Positions 43,286-60,770 are shown, numbered from the stretch's first letter. The stretch: 64,000 nt of DNA from Circinella umbellata (GCA_025093555.1 JAIWNF010000054.1:186001-250000), one strand, 5' to 3'. Numbers and translations are program-made. The notes: generated by a model from the sequence alone, not told the origin.

Positions 43286-44746
43286 ATTACTTTATTATTG
43301 ACAAATATAGGTGTTATATTATATAAAAAAAGGAATTAAGGTTGTTTTTAACGAAAGGAAGGTAAAAAGAATAAATAAATATAAAATGGAGTGTAATATG
43401 TGTAGTTGGAGGAGGACAAGGAGAGAAGGGAAGGGAGGGAAAGGGAAAGAAAAGAAAAAAAAAAGAGCTAAAAAAAGAATTAAATTGCTTGATCTGAGTT
43501 CATTTTATTTTTGACATGCTAAATAATAAAATTATTTGGAGTAACCATGAGTTAGTAACCTCAACTCTCTTTGTTTATTATCACTACTAATCGTTGAACA
43601 AGTTAAAATTGAAGAAAGATAACAGCAAAGCAAATGAGTTCGTTAAGTATCATCTGTATTTTTAACCAAAGTCTTGTTTCAAAGTTATTATATTTCTAGC
43701 TAATAATGCTACGTATAATAATTCATAGCAAGTGAAAACTAGAGAAAGAGCATGTACAACATGGTTATTTCTTTTTTCAGAATACCACTCAACCATGATC
43801 AACCAAGTGTGGATTTACTAGCAGTAATATTAAATGTATCATCTCAACGTATTTATGATTCATTAAAATCAAAATATAAAAACAAAAGGTCAAACTCGAG
43901 TTATATCAAATACTTTTGATGAACGATGATAATGAGTTTTCCGCAGTTTTCAAATCAAACTACAATGCTGATAATACTGTCAGTACCACATTAGAATTCT
44001 CAGTTACTATATTGCCAATAGTCAAATTGAAGCGAGGTACAAAAGTTCATCGGACTATGGTGTTACAAACAGCTCGATTTGTATACCTAAAATAGATTTT
44101 ATTGTATTGGGTGCAGCAACTATTCATTGTTATTCTATTTGATTAACTTATAATGTATTATAATTACTATTAGATGATGATGATTTATTTAATGATAGTC
44201 AAAAGAGGATAAAGTGAAATGGAATATACAAAAACCATCAATAGATATAACACGTACTCATATTTAGCATGTTAAATGACAGTGGCAAAAAGGATCTTGG
44301 TCTGGACTCTCAAATATGATATAACATGATATAAGTATGGGATTAGTATAAACAAAACTAAAAATTATGTCATATATAAATTTTCATTGTTTATCACTTC
44401 CTTTCTCGTTTATAACTTGTTTCAATATCAAAAAGAAAAGGAAATGACGTTAATCATTACTTGAATGGTGTAATTTATTTATTTTCTAAATAAAAAAAAA
44501 GAAAAACCTTTCACTACTTCTTCTTCTTCTTCATTCTTTTTCTTGGGAACATGTATAAGAAAAACAAAACGCGACTAAAAAAAAAAAGTGGCGTTTTTCT
44601 GATATCAAAAAAAAAAAAAAAAAAGAAAAGAAAAGGTGATCCATTTGCCCCATTTATTCTCCTTCTTTTCTTTTCTTTTTCTTATCTTTCTTCTTTTACA
44701 CGTAAAAAAAAATGTCATAAAAAACAAGAGTTATAATTATTTCATC
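43286..44746. other. Intergenic region with a gene relic
   Basis: About 1.5 kb; contains GA-rich leader-like sequence next to the Kre9-like gene, the relic described separately at about 43782-44096, and poly-A runs near 44490 and 44610. No intact gene. Confidence 0.5.
43782..44096 (+). pseudogene. Degraded exon(s), possibly of an arrestin-like gene
   Basis: After a TTTTTTCAG acceptor-like site the sequence reads RIPLNHDQPSVDLLAVILN and SSQRIYDSLKSKYK, stops, and then in a shifted frame reads LEFSVTILPIVKLKRG and RTMVLQTARF before another stop. The pattern suggests protein-coding ancestry with at least one frameshift. The mix of beta-strand-like segments and the SSQRIYDSL phrase reminded me of fungal arrestin-domain proteins, but this is a weak impression and the identity is unproven. 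Confidence 0.3.
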
Positions 44747-45175
44747 ATGGACTGTTATTATTATTATTTTGTTTATGATCACTACTTTAAAGAATCTTTA
44801 ACTCAACTTTCATTACATAAATTATGGCAAGGAGAGAAACTCAATATTGGTTTACGTCGACAGGTTTTGATAAGAAATACTTTGTTGACTAATAATTGTC
44901 TTTGGATACGACAAGATAATGATGATAATAATAATAATAATGAAGATGAACGTATGCAAGAAGAAACTTGGTTAGATGCTTGTATAAATGATCTTGAAAA
45001 AGAAGAAGAAGAACGAGAACAAGAAAAACAACAAAATATTAAGAATGAATCTTTTTACAATATAAGCAGTCATAAAGAAGAACAAGAAACAATGATTCCT
45101 ATTACATCAGAACATCAACGTCAATATCATGACACTATAAAAAATGATAGTACTAATTGGCGATGGCAACTATAA
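44747..45175 (+). CDS. Small SERTA-domain-like protein
   Basis: 142 residues from the ATG at 44747; the open frame extends upstream through a T-rich leader that is unlikely to be coding. Residues about 14-50 read FKESLTQLSLHKLWQG, then LNIGLRRQVLIRNTLL, which fits the SERTA pattern (SL-x-LSL-x-KL ... LRR-x-VLI-x-NTL) known from animal SERTAD/TRIP-Br transcriptional co-regulators. The remainder is acidic: an Asp/Asn run, WLDACINDLEKEEEE, and a C-terminal NWRWQL. The resemblance is by eye only. It is transcribed convergently with SMC3, whose stop lies about 110 bp away. Confidence 0.6.
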   Translation: MDCYYYYFVYDHYFKESLTQLSLHKLWQGEKLNIGLRRQVLIRNTLLTNNCLWIRQDNDDNNNNNEDERMQEETWLDACINDLEKEEEEREQEKQQNIKNESFYNISSHKEEQETMIPITSEHQRQYHDTIKNDSTNWRWQL

Positions 45176-45283
45176 ACCCTAAATCCGAATATAATAAAAT
45201 CATAAAAATAAATCATTATTATTATTATTATTATAACTTATATAAAATGAATGGATAAGAATAAGTATGTTTAAAAGACTTTG

Positions 45284-50659
<5,376 letters not shown>

Positions 50660-52389
50660 GGTTTTTTTTTGCTGCGTAAAAACAATCGAAAAAAAAAAAA
50701 AAAAGGAACAAGAGAACGCGTCCACTAGATTATACGCGCCAGACCTTTTTTCTATTTTATATATAACGCGAAACAAACATCAATAGAAATATACTCCGAT
50801 TCGTTACTTTCTATCGTTATTGTTGGGAGTGTTATACTTCTAATTTCCACTGTAGTAACATTTACTCTTGAATTATCTTCTTTATGAAGAAGTAACTACT
50901 ATTCATGAATTTTTGAATTTACCGGATAATAAGCCCTGGGTTATTCTTGAGTTATCACATTTATAAAAGAGTAATATTTATTGATGAATTTCTAGACGTA
51001 TCGAGAATAAACATTATTCTTGGATTACTCGTTCAGTTCTTAAATAAGAATAAGGCTAGAAAATAAACTCAATCCATGTTTTTATTTTCATGAATTAAAA
51101 ACACAGAATACTTCTATCATTATATTTCCCAAGGTGTGCATATATTTTAGAATCGAAATTTTTATAAGTAATGTTTCAATTTTATATTGTAAGACACTGC
51201 CGCTATACTAATTTTTATTGGGTGACAGAAAAGAAAAATTGTATGAAAGGTTATATTTGTTCGGTAACTCTAGAGTGAGATTTTTTAATTCCTAAAAAAT
51301 ATGGTTCAATATATCTTTAACATCTGTTATATTGATTTCTAATCTTTTTTATATTACTAGTAGTTTTGAAAAATCCATGAATATTTTTTTGTAAAGAAAC
51401 TTGATGATACCAATATCATATCTTCCATTCATTTTGTTTTAGCACATATATCTTCTTTCAGTCAGACTCAAAATGAAAATAAGAATGAACTGTTATGGTA
51501 AAAATAAATGAGCTTAACAAACAATCATACTTTAGCTATTATACAGGCTTTCTTTTCTTTAATCTTTAAACTTTTGAAGACAAATTTGCCTGACATATAT
51601 TTTTTCTTTTTGCTTAGTGATTGCACATATTTTTATTTACTCTTCCTTTTTTATGACAAACATAGAACACCTCTTCCTGATTTAAATCGATATATAAATA
51701 TATATCACTTTTGGCATAAATCGAGTTCATAACATGAATAATGTTATATGTATTAACACATAATTTTCTATACCAGCGCTACATTTTACCCTTCTTCAAT
51801 ACTCCCTTTTACAACAGAAGGCAATAATATCACATCATGAATAAAAAGTCTAGTAGGCCACCGAGTAACCTCAGCGCTGCGCTCCTTAAGGATACTTCAT
51901 CTTTCCCTCCTCATAAACAAATATCATATAGTTCTTATGCCCAAGTAACAAAAGGGCAGTGTATTTAAGATCTAGTAATGGAAATCACGATAGGGATATC
52001 AACCTAATGCATAAGGTACCTTGGGGTTCAAGTATCGAAGTCGCTGCTATATCTTTACTGTCAGTTTCTGTTCTACTAATATAACAAATAAAACATATTG
52101 ATGAAATAAAACAAAGAACATCAAAGGTTGACTGTTTTAATCTTATTAGACATGTACTAAATGTTTCTCTACTATGACGTTTTATATTAAGCTATTTAAC
52201 TCCTTTAAAAATGTATATGTACTTTCGGATATTCACTACAAGTATATAATTCGTATATATTTTTATCTTTACATGGAATGGCAGGATTTGTTGTGCTATA
52301 TATGAGAATTAATAATTTTGTTATTATTCCTCTTGTTCCTTGTTTCTGTCATATCTTTGCTATTGGCTTCTCTTTTTACAAATACGTTC
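50660..52389. other. Intergenic region upstream of SMC3
   Basis: About 1.7 kb. A poly-A/T stretch and short GC-rich patch (about 50715-50770) next to the SMC3 start probably mark its promoter. The degenerate tandem repeat at 50862-51086 is listed separately. No gene was recognised. Confidence 0.5.
50862..51086. repeat. Degenerate 73-79-bp tandem repeat, about three units
   Basis: Units start at 50862, 50941 and 51014 with TTAYTCTTGRRTTAYC. The first two also share a self-complementary middle (GAAGAAGTAAC or AAAGAGTAAT) and TGATGAATTT/CATGAATTTTT; the third is truncated. The units are well diverged, so the array is old. Confidence 0.6.
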
Positions 52390-53180
52390 AAGTGCCTTTT
52401 CATGCTGTGCAGGCATATAAGATATAATTGACCTCAAAATACAGCTCAAAGTAATTTCGTACATAATCATAGACTTCATTCAAACTGATATATTCTTGAT
52501 CACTATCTTTGAAGTGCTTTTTAATGTGAAGTAAGTGGGTCCTCTGTGGTGTACATTCGTTATTGTACACTTTATTACAGATTGGACATAATAGAACATT
52601 TGAGACTGGATTTCGATGAAACGCGTATGTCGATATGTGCGTTCAAATACTTTATTATTCGCGTGGATGCCGGGTCGAGTCGAGCCATACTCTCCCCAGT
52701 GTTCAGTAGACAAGGAGGTTACCAGATGGTATGCATGTTGAATCGGACCATTAAATAATGCGCTCTGTTGTACAGTTACGTCTTCTACATACCATTGGCA
52801 TTTATGGCGACCATATAATACTTTCAAAGGTTGAATAAAACTTTGAATCTATTCAAATCGTGCAATTTGTTGCATTTGGGAAATTACAACAGCTTCCTCT
52901 ATGTTCTCCTCATCTTGCATATGTGCTACTGAATTCTCAGTAGGTACCAAAGAAAGATCTATGGATATAAAATATAAATAACCCAGCTTAGTGATCATAT
53001 AAATATATATAACTATATATTTAAAAAATTTGTAATGACTTATTGTTTCAACAATATAAAAAAAGAGAATATATTTACTGCTCGATTTTTCAATCTTTTC
53101 TTGTAATTCTTGCTTGTTAAACTGTTTATAGCTACTTCCTTCACTTACTCCAACTTTCTTGCTGTTTCTTGTTGATGGCA
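52390..53180 (-). pseudogene. Broken transposable-element-type ORF, family not identified
   Basis: The minus strand reads MPSTRNSKKVGVSEGSS at 53181, an interruption (possible intron) near 53080-52960, then a frame with AHMQDEENIEEAVVIS to a TAG after QQIARFE. Translation resumes in the same frame with EDVTVQQSALFNGPIQHAY and EHWGEYGSTRPGIHANN, reaches HHRGPTYFTLK, and only a frameshift there restores a sensible continuation (KHFKDSDQEYISLNEVYDY). One nonsense codon (consistent with CAG to TAG) and one frameshift make it dead. I cannot name the family; its place beside other mobile sequences and its decay suggest a mobile-element protein. Confidence 0.5.
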
Positions 53181-54231
53181 ACTCTTGTCAAATAAAGCAT
53201 CGATTTCATTTCTGCTTCATTCATGGTGACTAAATACTAATATCCATAATTCTCCTTTATGTTTGCCTTGAACTGCTTTATTCATTTATTTCTTCAGTAC
53301 ACTCTTTGTCAATCTTACGTGATACTTTTCTTTGACATTCGACATTGAGAAGGAAGCATACCAATATTGATGGCAGTAAGAAATGGGCTATGTTGTTGAA
53401 TGTTGATGAATTTTTCATTTATTAAAATATGAACAATATCAGCATCTTGAAAAGATAATTGATATAAGGTAAATTGAATGCTCAACGTCAGTTTGTGCCC
53501 CTCAAGCAGGGCGAGATTTTCTTTTGCTGCAGTCTTTCGTAATGTTTGAATAAAATATCGATGAAGTGAATATGAGGTGTTACCTTCTTACTATTGTAAC
53601 GCTTACATAAACAGCTTTTCTTATTTACTATTTTATTATTTATACACAAATATTCAGAATAATTATTCATATAAGAATGTTCTCATTTCTATTATTTTTT
53701 ACTCGAAATCAACCCATTGTACAACAATTTAATCTAAATATCCCCCCAATTAGTTAATTAAACAATTACAAGTAATAACTGCGTGACATTAAACAGTTGC
53801 TGCGAATTGCGTCTGTTGTATCCAACATATATTATTCATAAAGATAAATATTTGTCATTCTAATCATTAAAGTATAGCGTATCTTTAATTATGCTTTGCT
53901 GACATTTCGTGTATTTCCCTATTTGGACTATGATTTATAAGAACACAGAAGTCCGTCTTTTATAATGATATAAGATAACAGCTGTGTAGCTATATCATAT
54001 CGTCAACCGCTCAAAGTCTAATCTTAATATTATTAATCTTATATTCATAATTCACACGGCCATGACAAATATAAATCTTACGTATACACATATCAATATA
54101 TCCTACTGATAATAAGATCCACATAAATAGAGATAATATTTTATTTTAATAAGCTTCAGTTAAATTATTGTTCTTTTGGGTCTTGTTGACTTATTTACGT
54201 CTCCATTTATTTTAAATTTCTATTGATATAA

Positions 54232-54275
54232 CAGTGTCAGTTGACGCAGACGAAGACAAAAATGTAATAATAAGC
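54232..54275 (+). repeat. Short inverted copy of the tyrosine-recombinase C-terminal region
   Basis: GTGTCAGTTGACGCAGACGA and the following 20 bases match, at about nine in ten positions and with only transitions differing, the reverse complement of about 60336-60377 inside the recombinase fragment. The two copies face each other across the gypsy insertion. Confidence 0.65.
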
Positions 54276-54411
54276 TCTATGATCCGCGCTTTATTTTCCT
54301 TTTTTAGTAACAAAATAAAATATAAAACAAAATAAACTTTGTAATTCCTCACTTTTCCCTTTATACCTTCAAAAGCTGAAGCCAATTTCTTCTTGTTTTG
54401 ATAAAGGGGAG

Positions 54412-54663
54412 TGTAATAGTCTAACGGTACTTCAATAATGTCTTTAGTCAAGAATTATTCTCTAAAAGAACTGATCTTTATTATATTATAATTATGGGTT
54501 TTTTATCTTTTTTATATTCTCTCTAATTATCTGTAATACATAATTTGTAATATAATATTGTAATCATTTATAATTATATTCGATATTATTTTCTATACTA
54601 TATTTTTGTGTTACTTCGTTATCTTGTGATATCATGTGATTGTACTGATTGATTCATATTACA
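54412..54663 (-). repeat. 3' LTR of the gypsy element
   Basis: TG...CA-bounded 252-bp repeat (TGTAATAGTC...TATTACA on the plus strand). It matches the copy at 59966-60219 at about 95% by eye. Confidence 0.95.
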
Positions 54664-54684
54664 TTATTCTCCCCTCAATTGTTG

Positions 54685-57600
54685 TTAGTTTATTTCTTTG
54701 CGTTCATGCCATGGATGTAAGTGTTTTACATTACATGTTGTAGTTTGTAAGTGTCCATTTATTTCGCGTTTGATGTGGTACGCCGATTCATTCATATTGC
54801 TTGGTGATGTGATGGTCCAAGGTCCTGTCCATTTAACTTTAGGAAAAGGTGTTTTTTCCATGATTCGTCGTTTTACCAGGTCGCCTGTTTTATAATATTT
54901 AGGTGTCTTGTGATTTCGATCATATATTTGTTTTTGTCGCTGTTGTGCTTTGTGCAGATTTTCTTTTGCTTGTTGTTGAATTATTGGTAGATGATCATTT
55001 AAGTACACTAGCCATTCTGCTGCTTCATATGTCTTTGTTGGTAATTCCATTTCTTTGCCCATTGGTATATAATTGCTTGATGTCCATACATGGCTTCAAA
55101 TGGTGAGAATCCTGTTGAGGTTTGTCATGCGGTATTATAAGCGAATGTTACAAATGGTAATACTTCATCCCATCCTTGATTTGATTCTGGTGTTGTATAT
55201 GCAGCTAATGCTACTTTTAACGAGCGGTTATATTTCTCAACTAGTCTGTCTGACTGGGGGAACTCCACACTGGTATATGATCTTGTTATACCAAGACACT
55301 TGGCTATGAGTTTCATGGCGTCTGATACGAAATTGCTACCATTATCTGTGATCCATCTTGATGGGGTACCAAATTTCAATACTATTTTATATAAGAGTAC
55401 TTGTGCTGTAGCGTTTGTATCAAAAGTTGGTAGTACTGCTGTTACTGCCCATCGAGTAAGGTATTCCATAAAAACGAGAATATATTGATTATTTTTACTT
55501 GTTCGTGGTAATATGGCAATGTTGGCGGCCCATATTTCTCCTGGTTTTGATGGTAAAATTGGTGTATATGGATGCGCAACTCGATTATTTGCTGCTTTTA
55601 ATTTTTGGCATTGTTCGCAAGAGTTTACCTATTGTTCTACATCTTCCTTCATTCGCGGCCACCATGCTATCTTATTGGCCTTGTCTAGCGTCTTGTACCT
55701 TCCAAAGTATCCTCCAATTGGTGAATCATGTGCGGCGTATAATACTGTTGCTATCATTTTGCGTGGTAATACTGGAACCTGTTTTTGATTCGTCTTGTTG
55801 TTACAGTATAATATGGAATTAATCAAACGATATGGTTCTTTAGGCGATGTTAATAACGGCTCTTATAATTGATCTTCTTTTTGATATTGTTGAAAATTTG
55901 TTGGTGTTAACTCGATATGTTCTTGATTATTATTTTGTAAACAACTAAGGGAGTCAGCGTCAATGTTTTTCTCGCCTTTACGATGAATAATTGAAAATCT
56001 GTAAGCTTATAAGTCTAATATCCAGCATGCAATTCTATCTCAAGGCATCTTTGTGGACATATTTGACTTAAGTGCGTGGTGGTCTGTATAAATGGTGAGA
56101 GTGGCTCCATATATATAAGCAAGAAAAGATTTAAGGCTCCAGACAATTGCCAATGCTTCTTTTTCAGTGGTGGTGTAGTTTGTTTCAGCTGGGGTCAATG
56201 TTTTGCTTGCAAACGCCACAGGTCGACCATGTTGTATTAGTGCAGCTCCAAGTCCAAAATTACTTGCATCAGTTTGTAAATAATAAGGTGCATTCAGGTC
56301 CAGGTAAGCCAATGTTGGAAGAGCTATCATTTGTTGTTTTAATGTATTAAAAGCAGATTGTGCCTTGTTATCCCAGTTGAAATCTTGGTCTTTGCATAAA
56401 AGTTTATATAATGGTGCAGCTGTTTCGGAAAGGTTTGATAAAAAACGATAGTAAAATGCGCAAAATCCCAAAAGCTTTTGAACTTCCTTAGTATTAGTCA
56501 GAGTACGCCAATTTGTAATAGCTATTGTCTTTTGTGGATCAGGTTTAATACCTTCATTGGTGATCACAAATCCCAAATACTTGACTTGCTTTTGTAAAAA
56601 TTGACATTTCTTTAGTGATAATCGAAGGTTATAAGTGTTAAGTAACACTAGTAGTTCATTCAATCGTTTTAAATGATGTTGAAACTCTCTTGTGTGTATT
56701 AATACGTCATCTAAGTAAACCATACAATCTTGTTGTCCTTGTAGTGTATCTCGCATACATCATTGAAAAGATGCTGGTCCATTCGTGCATCTATACAGTA
56801 AACATGTGAATTGATATAATGATTCATTAGCTGTGAATGCTGTCTTACAAGCATCATCAGGATGTATGGGAATTTGCCAGTAGCCTGATCGTAAGTCTAA
56901 TGTTGTAAAATAACGGCTGCCATGTAGTTGGTCAAGTAGTTCGGTGATATTTGGTAATGGATATACATCCTTTCGTGTGATTTAATTTAATTTGTGGAAA
57001 TCAAGGCAAAAACGATATTGACCATTAAGTTTTTGTATGAGAACAATTGGTGATGACCACAAACTGTCGCTTGGTTGAATAACTTTTTTCTTAAACATGT
57101 CTTGAATTAAAGTTTCTATAATTTGATTTTCTTTTGGCGATCTTCTATAATCACGTACGACGATCGGAGGGTGATCTCTAGTATCTATGCAGTGTTTACA
57201 TGGTGCTGTAGTAATATTCTGTATGGTTGTTTCAGAAACAAGCTGAGGATATTTATTTAATAATTGTTGTATTTCTGGCAGCTGTTCTTGTTGACTTGTA
57301 TAATGTTGCTGTTGCTCTTCTATTTATATGATGGTTTTTGTTTTGCGACGTAGTATGATATCTTCTTTTACCATCCAATCCATGCCTAGGATGATGTCTT
57401 CCTGTTGCTTTTCTACTATATATGCTGTTGCGGTTGTATTTTCAACATCATTTACGTGGAATGTTAATGTTGCTTTTGTGGTGCTGGTCTGTGTTGTACC
57501 ATTACTATATGTAATATTCGTAATTTTATCTTGATGTGTCAGCAAGTTGAGATGGCATACTATGAGTAACATCTCCTACTACTAGGAATACTAAGCATAT

Positions 57601-59949
57601 AAGCATAATATTAGTGCTAAAAATAGATATTAAAATTGTTACACAATATTTCTATATAAATTAATATATTGATCGGACTTTCACAATATGTTTATTTTTA
57701 GAAATAATATTAAAAATAGAAAATAAAAAGAATTAATGAAATATTTTAATTTTAAAAGAATATTTAAATTTTTAATGTATAGAAATGTTACTCTATATCT
57801 TGTCGAATTGATGTTAGAGTTGATACCGTATCTATTAATGCTTGTTGTTGCTGTCCTGTAGTTAATGTAATAGTTGTATGAAAACACAATGGCGTTGTTG
57901 TTGTCTGTTGATTATTCTGTAATAAGTGACTGAATATATCATGCTCTTCTTGCTCGTCTGTGGTGTCAGTTGTTTGTATGTTTTGTTGAGCAATTTTGTT
58001 GTTTCATTGGAAACAATCTTTTGCAATGTGACCAATCTTACCACACACATAATAATCTCTTGTTTCTTTCTTATATGCTGAGTGTCCTGATGTATGATGT
58101 TTATGCTGGAAAGGTCGTCGAGTCGAGTTGTTGTTGCAATGATGATTATTCTGATTTGCTGTTTTTCAATAATTTTTCTTATAATAGTGCTATTTCTGTT
58201 ATGCATGTTGATGTTGTTGTTCTGTCTCATTTGTGGTTGTATTTTCTTCTGACATAGTATTTTCGAACGTTGTTGGTTTTGTTATTTTGTTTTTCATTAT
58301 ATTTTTGGTTTTGATGCTTCTGTTCATCGTATATACAATTTCACTTCCAATCTGAATTGCTTCTTCTAATGTTTTTGGGCACCTTATAGTGAGAGCTTCT
58401 TGTAGTGGTTCTGAAATTCGATTCATGAATTAATTGAGCTGTAATTCAGCTATAAATATATATGCGCGATGCAACAGTTCTGTAATTCTAGGACCAAATT
58501 GTCGCATTGGTATATTTTCTTGATAAAAGTGTTTGGGTTCTGCTAATGCTGTTCTCGATGGTTGGGAACTGCCCTCAAAATGATATAGAAAACTTCTTTT
58601 CGTTTTGTCCCAATCGTTACATACTTCGCTGGTTAGGGCAACCCCAGCAGCGGTTGTAAAATACATTTTTTGTAAATAGAACCTGCAATTCATCTCCAGC
58701 AGCGGTTGTAAACGGGGAGGCAAAATAGATCTGCTGGAAAAAAATTGACAATCGTTTGTAAATTGCATATGCACACTCAGGGGATATAAAAAAAATTTCC
58801 CCTTCTTTTACTTAATTTTTTTTAGCTCCTCTAAATAGCAACTCACTGATGGAGAAAAATCATCTGGGTTGCTAAAACAAGTTTATTTTGATTCTAAAAT
58901 AAAAACGATTATACCTCCACTGCTGGGGTTGCCCTTAGACCAGCTAACCAATTAATGGCACTTTCTTGCATACAGGCATCTAATTCTTCTAATTTTTCTT
59001 CTTCTGTGAAGCTGAGATATTTAGCCATTCTGTCATACTGTTCAATCCATTGTTGAGCTTGTGTTAGTGTTCCATCCTTAAATGGTGTAATTTTATGTCG
59101 TCTGCGTCTTTCTTTATAGATTTCTTTATTCTTTTTAATTTGTTCTGATATCTGTGTTTTTTGCATGTTTGGTGGGGGACGTAAATTATGGGATAGTTTT
59201 GTAGCTGATACTTGTGCTTGTAATTCTGCTAACTGACGTTGTTGGTTTTCTATTATCTTTATTAATTCTTGTTTATCATTTTGACTTGTTGTATGTAATG
59301 TTTCTTCATATGTAAAACAGCATGCATATTTGCTTGTTGGTTTGATCTGTAAATCTCTACAAACTTCGAGTGTTGGCCATTGTAAATCATTCGCAGTCAT
59401 ATAGTAAAATTGTGTATTTGATTCTCCTTTGTCATGTAATGATATGAGTGTCTCCACTATTATTTTGAGTTCTTGTTGTAATCCTTGATTGTTATTTTCT
59501 AATTCTTGTTTTTGTTCCAAAAGCATCTGATTTTCTTATTTCCACAGTAATGTAATTTGATCTCTGATCCCAGGTGCAACTTGGTAAGTACTTATTTCTA
59601 ACGCTTGAGCGGCAGCTTGGTGTTTTTGTATTTTCTGAATCATTTATGTTCTTCCCCATTCGCAAAAATCGACAGTCTTGTTATAACGAGCTTTTAATGC
59701 TAAAAACTGTTGTAAGAGTTCATCTTGATCAAGAATTGAATGTAATTCGCCAATATGATCAAGTGCCATAGGACTGCCAAAAGAATGGGAGTTATGTCGC
59801 GAAGGTCGTATAGGTTGTTCTGTGTTCACAACTTGAGGAACAGATTGAACAGTGTTTTGGTCAGTCAGTGAGGGAGTAGCAGTGTGTGTAGTAGTGACTG
59901 AACGGGTAGGAGGTGTAAACAAAGTTTCACTTCGAGAGGTTGGATCCAT
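54685..59949 (-). pseudogene. Gag-Pol coding region of the gypsy element, many stops
   Basis: Gag starts at the ATG at 59949 (MDPTSRSETLFTPP). It is interrupted by stops but contains a retrotransposon-gag core (FKDGTLTQAQQWIEQYDRMA, NWLAGL) and a damaged zinc knuckle, YYVCGKIGHIAKDC, with its first Cys as Tyr. Then come a protease remnant (ALIDTVSTL; GMDWMV) and reverse transcriptase with an intact YLDD (about 56700). RNase H has LQTDASNFGLGA and TDHHAL. Integrase has DSPIGGYFG (His to Tyr), CEQCQ, and WITDNGSNF. Stops break the frame in at least seven places, for example after CLDFHKLN, PASFQ and FAYNTA. No chromodomain was seen. It is non-coding today. Confidence 0.9.
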
Positions 59950-59965
59950 GATGCTTCTCCACCAA

Positions 59966-60219
59966 TGTAATAGTCTAATGGTACTTTAATAATGTCTTTA
60001 GTCAAGAATTATTCTCTAAAAGAACTGATCTTTATTATATTATAATTATGGGTTTTTTATATCTTTTTTATGTTCTCTCTAATTATCTGTAATACATGAT
60101 CTGTAATATAATATTGTGATCATTTATAATTATATTTTATATTATTTTCTATACTATATTTTTGTGTTACTTCATTATCTTGTGATATCATGTTATTGTA
60201 CTGATTGATTCCTGTTACA
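59966..60219 (-). repeat. 5' LTR of the gypsy element
   Basis: 254-bp partner of the LTR at 54412-54663; starts TGTAATAGTC and ends CTGTTACA on the plus strand, followed directly by the GGGAG target duplication. Confidence 0.95.
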
Positions 60220-60305
60220 GGGAGGAGTGAGCATAAAAATAAAAAATTTTACTAATAGTAAAAATGAAAATAATACTAAAATTAAGAATAATAATCCTGT
60301 ATGTG

Positions 60306-60770
60306 TCATATCCATGAAAACCATGTCGGGTGGGTTATTACCACATTTTTGTCTTCATCTGCATCAACTGACACATTGTTGGTCATTCCTTCAACAATTC
60401 TTGTTGACTTCGCCTCAGACGTCAATGTGGTATTTTCTCTTGTTGTCGAAAAAATTGAATTAAGTAATTGTGTGCTATCATTTTGTTGAGCTGCTGGTTT
60501 GAGATTATATTTTTCGAACGTGTTTGACCTAAGGCTCCAATTAGCATGTTGTTTAACTCTAATAATATCCATTCCTTTTTCTACTGTCTTTGTACTTGAT
60601 GCAAATCTAATCGAATGGGCTTTGTACTTTGTGGTATCCACTCCTGCTCCAGCCATTATTTTTTGAACCCATAAGGCTACAGTAGAATCCTTCACCGAGT
60701 CAACCTTTCGATGATCATGTATATAAGCTAGAAAAAAAGTATGCTCTTCTGGTAAATCTCTTCATAGTGG
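60306..60770 (-). pseudogene. Tyrosine recombinase C-terminal fragment (DIRS/Crypton type)
   Basis: Catalytic-domain remnants are visible on the minus strand: LPEEHTFFLAYIHDHRKV, KAHSIRFASSTK (HxxR motif), VKQHANWSLRSNTFEKY with the second His/Trp box and the nucleophilic Tyr. The start of the domain is missing, and a TGA replaces an Arg codon just upstream of RDLPEEH. The tail beyond FEKYNLKP is Ser/Thr-rich. It matches the integrase-like recombinases of DIRS or Crypton elements, which cut and rejoin DNA through the Tyr. The gypsy element lies only 86 bp from its stop codon. Confidence 0.8.

Larger units (their letters stand above)
54412..60219 (-). mobile_element. Ty3/gypsy LTR retrotransposon, complete but decayed
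   Basis: Total 5.8 kb, minus orientation, with two LTRs of about 252-254 bp and a perfect 5-bp target duplication GGGAG (54407-54411 and 60220-60224). Immediately inside the 5' LTR the minus strand reads TTGGTGGAGAAGC, with TGG complementary to a tRNA CCA end (primer-binding site). Just upstream of the 3' LTR is the polypurine tract GAGGGGAGAA (54667-54676). The order Gag, zinc knuckle, protease, RT, RNase H, integrase places it in Ty3/gypsy. The LTRs differ at about 12 substitutions plus a 2-bp indel by eye, so insertion is not recent. Confidence 0.95.

Noticed and set aside
51978..52060. tRNA-like stretch with GGTTCAAGT
   Set aside because: The B-box is imperfect and no acceptor stem or cloverleaf could be formed by eye.
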